The notes beneath the pieces were generated by a model. It ran no database searches. It was not told the origin of the DNA and worked only from the letters and a program-made list of their open reading frames with translations. A program made the translations under genes and the position numbers. A DNA stretch of 64,000 nt from Oegoconia quadripuncta (taxonomy: Eukaryota; Arthropoda; Insecta; Lepidoptera; Autostichidae): assembly GCA_949316235.1 (NCBI GenBank), contig OX438754.1, positions 8,293,501 through 8,357,500 on the forward strand. The letters are read 5' to 3'. How positions within the stretch are numbered: position 1 is the stretch's first letter; each line of letters opens with the position of its first letter. Below are positions 62,515 through 64,000 of this stretch, one piece after another.

Positions 62515-62577
62515 TTTAGAGATCTTTGGGGGAGGCCTTTGTCCAGCAGTGGACGTCTTCGGCTGATATGATGATGT
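62515..62577 (+). pseudogene. short RTE LINE 3' end fragment
   Basis: It contains only the last 60 bases: GATCTTTGGGGGAGGCCTTT, GTCCAGCAGTGGACGTCTTC and GATATGATGATG. It is a very short 5'-truncated insertion directly after another LINE tail (62296-62452). Confidence 0.75.
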
Positions 62578-63246
62578 ACAAGTTTTGATTACCACTATGT
62601 GGTCAGAATTTAATACACAATATAAGAAAGCCCTTCAGGAATATTGAAGATATTGAAGCGAACTAAACCTTTCAAATCGATATAACGTTCTTGTAACCAA
62701 CGCCACAGACAGACATTACGTCTAACACTGAGTACTGTATATTGTCGGCACATACCTATTTAAAAATGTAATTTGCAAGTCGAGGTACTACCAGAATAAT
62801 AAATCTTTAAATGATATATATTTTTAAATGACCATATTATAGTTATTTACATCGACATTCAACAGTCCTATTTTATTATAATATAATATTAATGTGTTTA
62901 ATAGTTTGAATTTTCTAAACAAAAAAGCAAAGAGTGAAATTTATTCAAAATTAGTTGCGTTTGTCATTTAACTGTGAATATATAAATGTCATAAAATAAA
63001 AGTGGTTTTGTTGTAAGAAAAAATTTAAAACAACATGGAAAAAAGTACGGTAGCCCGCAGTTCCAGCGTTGTAACACTTTATTCCGATTTAAAACCTTAT
63101 CGCCACGCAATGTAAGAGTCTATGTTATGTTACGTTTGACTTGCGCGCCGACTGTATTTTCGGTTAAAATTATTCGGTGCGAACTCTAATTACTTTGTGA
63201 GTAACAAATTAGTCACAAAACATTTACACGTATACGAGCGACTTAC
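62578..63246. other. non-coding, AT-rich
   Basis: Nothing is recognised apart from the splice donor of the 63.2-kb candidate exon at its right edge. Confidence 0.5.
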
Positions 63247-63288
63247 CTCTGTATATCTCCATAATCGAAAAATGGTCAAATCTTCCAT
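63247..63288 (-). other. candidate 42-bp internal exon (minus strand)
   Basis: On the minus strand a polypyrimidine run and TTGCAG lead directly into ATGGAAGATTTGACC. The segment ends ATACAGAG before GTAAGTCG, a full-consensus donor. Its 42 bases are open in two frames: MEDLTIFRLWRYTE from the ATG, or GRFDHFSIMEIYR in the third frame. I recognise neither peptide. Joined to the next candidate exon (57409-57463), both frames close within a few codons, which argues for a non-coding or upstream untranslated exon. The splice signals are the best in the window. Confidence 0.5.
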
Positions 63289-63424
63289 CTGCAATAGGTA
63301 GGAAAAAAAAAACAGTTATAAAACCGCCATGAATAAAATAAATTATTATCAACAGAAAAAGTAGCCGCTGACAAAAAAATTAATTTGATGAAATAATATC
63401 TATTTAAGTGTATAAAATTTCAAA

Positions 63425-63640
63425 TTAAGAATTCGAACGCTTACCGGGCGGGCGAGTGATGGCGCGTGGGACACTGCGCACTGCGAAGTGGGACCGGCGA
63501 CGCGAGCCTACTACCAAATCCCCCGCACTCCTCCCTCCCGCCCTCTCTAGTTCCTCCTCAGATTTGCCTACTCTGCCCCTCGCCCGGCTACAGGGCTCGC
63601 AAGACCTAATAATAGGAACCTAATCCCTTTTAATCATCGA
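63425..63640 (-). promoter_or_regulatory. CpG-rich promoter-like block with 5' exon ending at 63445
   Basis: This is the most GC- and CpG-rich stretch at the right end, in otherwise AT-rich DNA. On the minus strand it ends in CGCCCG followed by GTAAGCG, a good splice donor, so the exon would end at 63445. The start of transcription is not visible: I see no TCAGT initiator on the minus strand in this block. A further exon-like segment follows 157 bases downstream. I infer an untranslated first exon of a minus-strand transcript that runs towards mir-10. Confidence 0.45.
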
Positions 63641-64000
63641 GGGCGTTTCCTTTTGCCATTTTAAAGCACGGGTCTCTTTCGGGGCTTAATTGCAGCAATT
63701 TAAACATTCACTTTGATTGAGAAATAAGTTTAATTTCAGCAATTTTGAGAATTGTGTTTGCAGAGAGCGGCGTCGATATTTTAAAATGTTTATGTAAGTA
63801 ATTAAGGATTGAGAAAAAGAAAAGTACGAACAAGTGATATCACATACTTCTACAAAGTGGTAACAGGGAAACCGTTAGCAAGGCGTGTTGTGACGTAATC
63901 CTAAGCAGCCTGTCAGTTCCGGAGGACGCATTCACATTGGTGTCCATTTTTTTCAATAATTTCGTTGTTTTTGAATGCGTTTTATACAGATATTTAAACT
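63641..64000. other. upstream flank of the CpG-rich block
   Basis: It contains TTGTGACGTAATCC, a CRE-like site near 63889, and CCTGTCAGTTCC, an initiator-like word near 63910. No gene is visible before the window ends. Confidence 0.4.

Noticed and set aside
1..64000. Hox homeobox or YPWM exon
   Set aside because: I looked for the WFQNRR and YPWM signatures among the open frames of both strands and found none. The Hox genes themselves must lie outside the window.
1..64000. Other Hox-complex microRNAs (mir-993, mir-iab-4)
   Set aside because: I looked for their mature sequences on both strands by eye and found no match. Only mir-10 is present.
1..64000. CRISPR array, bacterial operon or prophage-like system
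   Set aside because: No spaced direct-repeat array, no ribosome-binding sites and no dense coding. The DNA is plainly animal.

Overview
The window is 64 kb of AT-rich insect DNA, almost certainly lepidopteran. It carries RTE-type LINE 3' ends finishing in the (GATGAT)n signature common in moths and butterflies, two families of tRNA-derived SINEs, many TAGGTACCTA-type words and a Crypton-like tyrosine recombinase. The one gene identified with near certainty is the microRNA mir-10, on the minus strand at 49770-49843, with both mature arms intact. In insects mir-10 lies in the Hox complex between Deformed and Sex combs reduced, so I read the window as intergenic or intronic Hox-complex DNA. No homeobox, YPWM motif or other Hox coding sequence is visible.

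Layout. 1-1740: tRNA-derived SINE and RTE remnant. 2.9-3.6 kb: LINE/repeat remnants. 4.9-6.9 kb: an apparently intact Crypton-type element with a two-exon 394-residue tyrosine recombinase on the minus strand. 7-49 kb: non-coding DNA with scattered transposon copies: five copies of SINE family B, four of SINE family A, a TA-flanked MITE in 2.5 copies, a near-perfect foldback element at 23.7-24.0 kb, an 883-bp TIR element at 37.2-38.0 kb, and LINE fragments. A few CpG-rich blocks (10.5, 13.7, 18.0, 39.4, 41.0 kb) may be regulatory. 49.8 kb: mir-10. 51-63.6 kb, upstream of mir-10 on the same strand: a CpG-rich promoter-like block at 63.4-63.6 kb and a series of short segments bounded by good splice signals (63247-63288, 57409-57463, 51862-52094, and a terminal-type exon starting at 51055). 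I infer that these could be exons of a spliced primary transcript leading towards mir-10, or upstream exons of a neighbouring Hox gene. No single reading frame runs through the chain, so a non-coding transcript is the simpler reading.

Most open frames of 60-110 codons in the window lack an ATG, lack a recognisable domain, or lie inside repeats, and are treated as chance. The main points of interest are mir-10 with its candidate spliced precursor, the intact Crypton with inverted repeats at its edges, the young foldback element, and the heavy transposon load inside what should be a constrained Hox interval.
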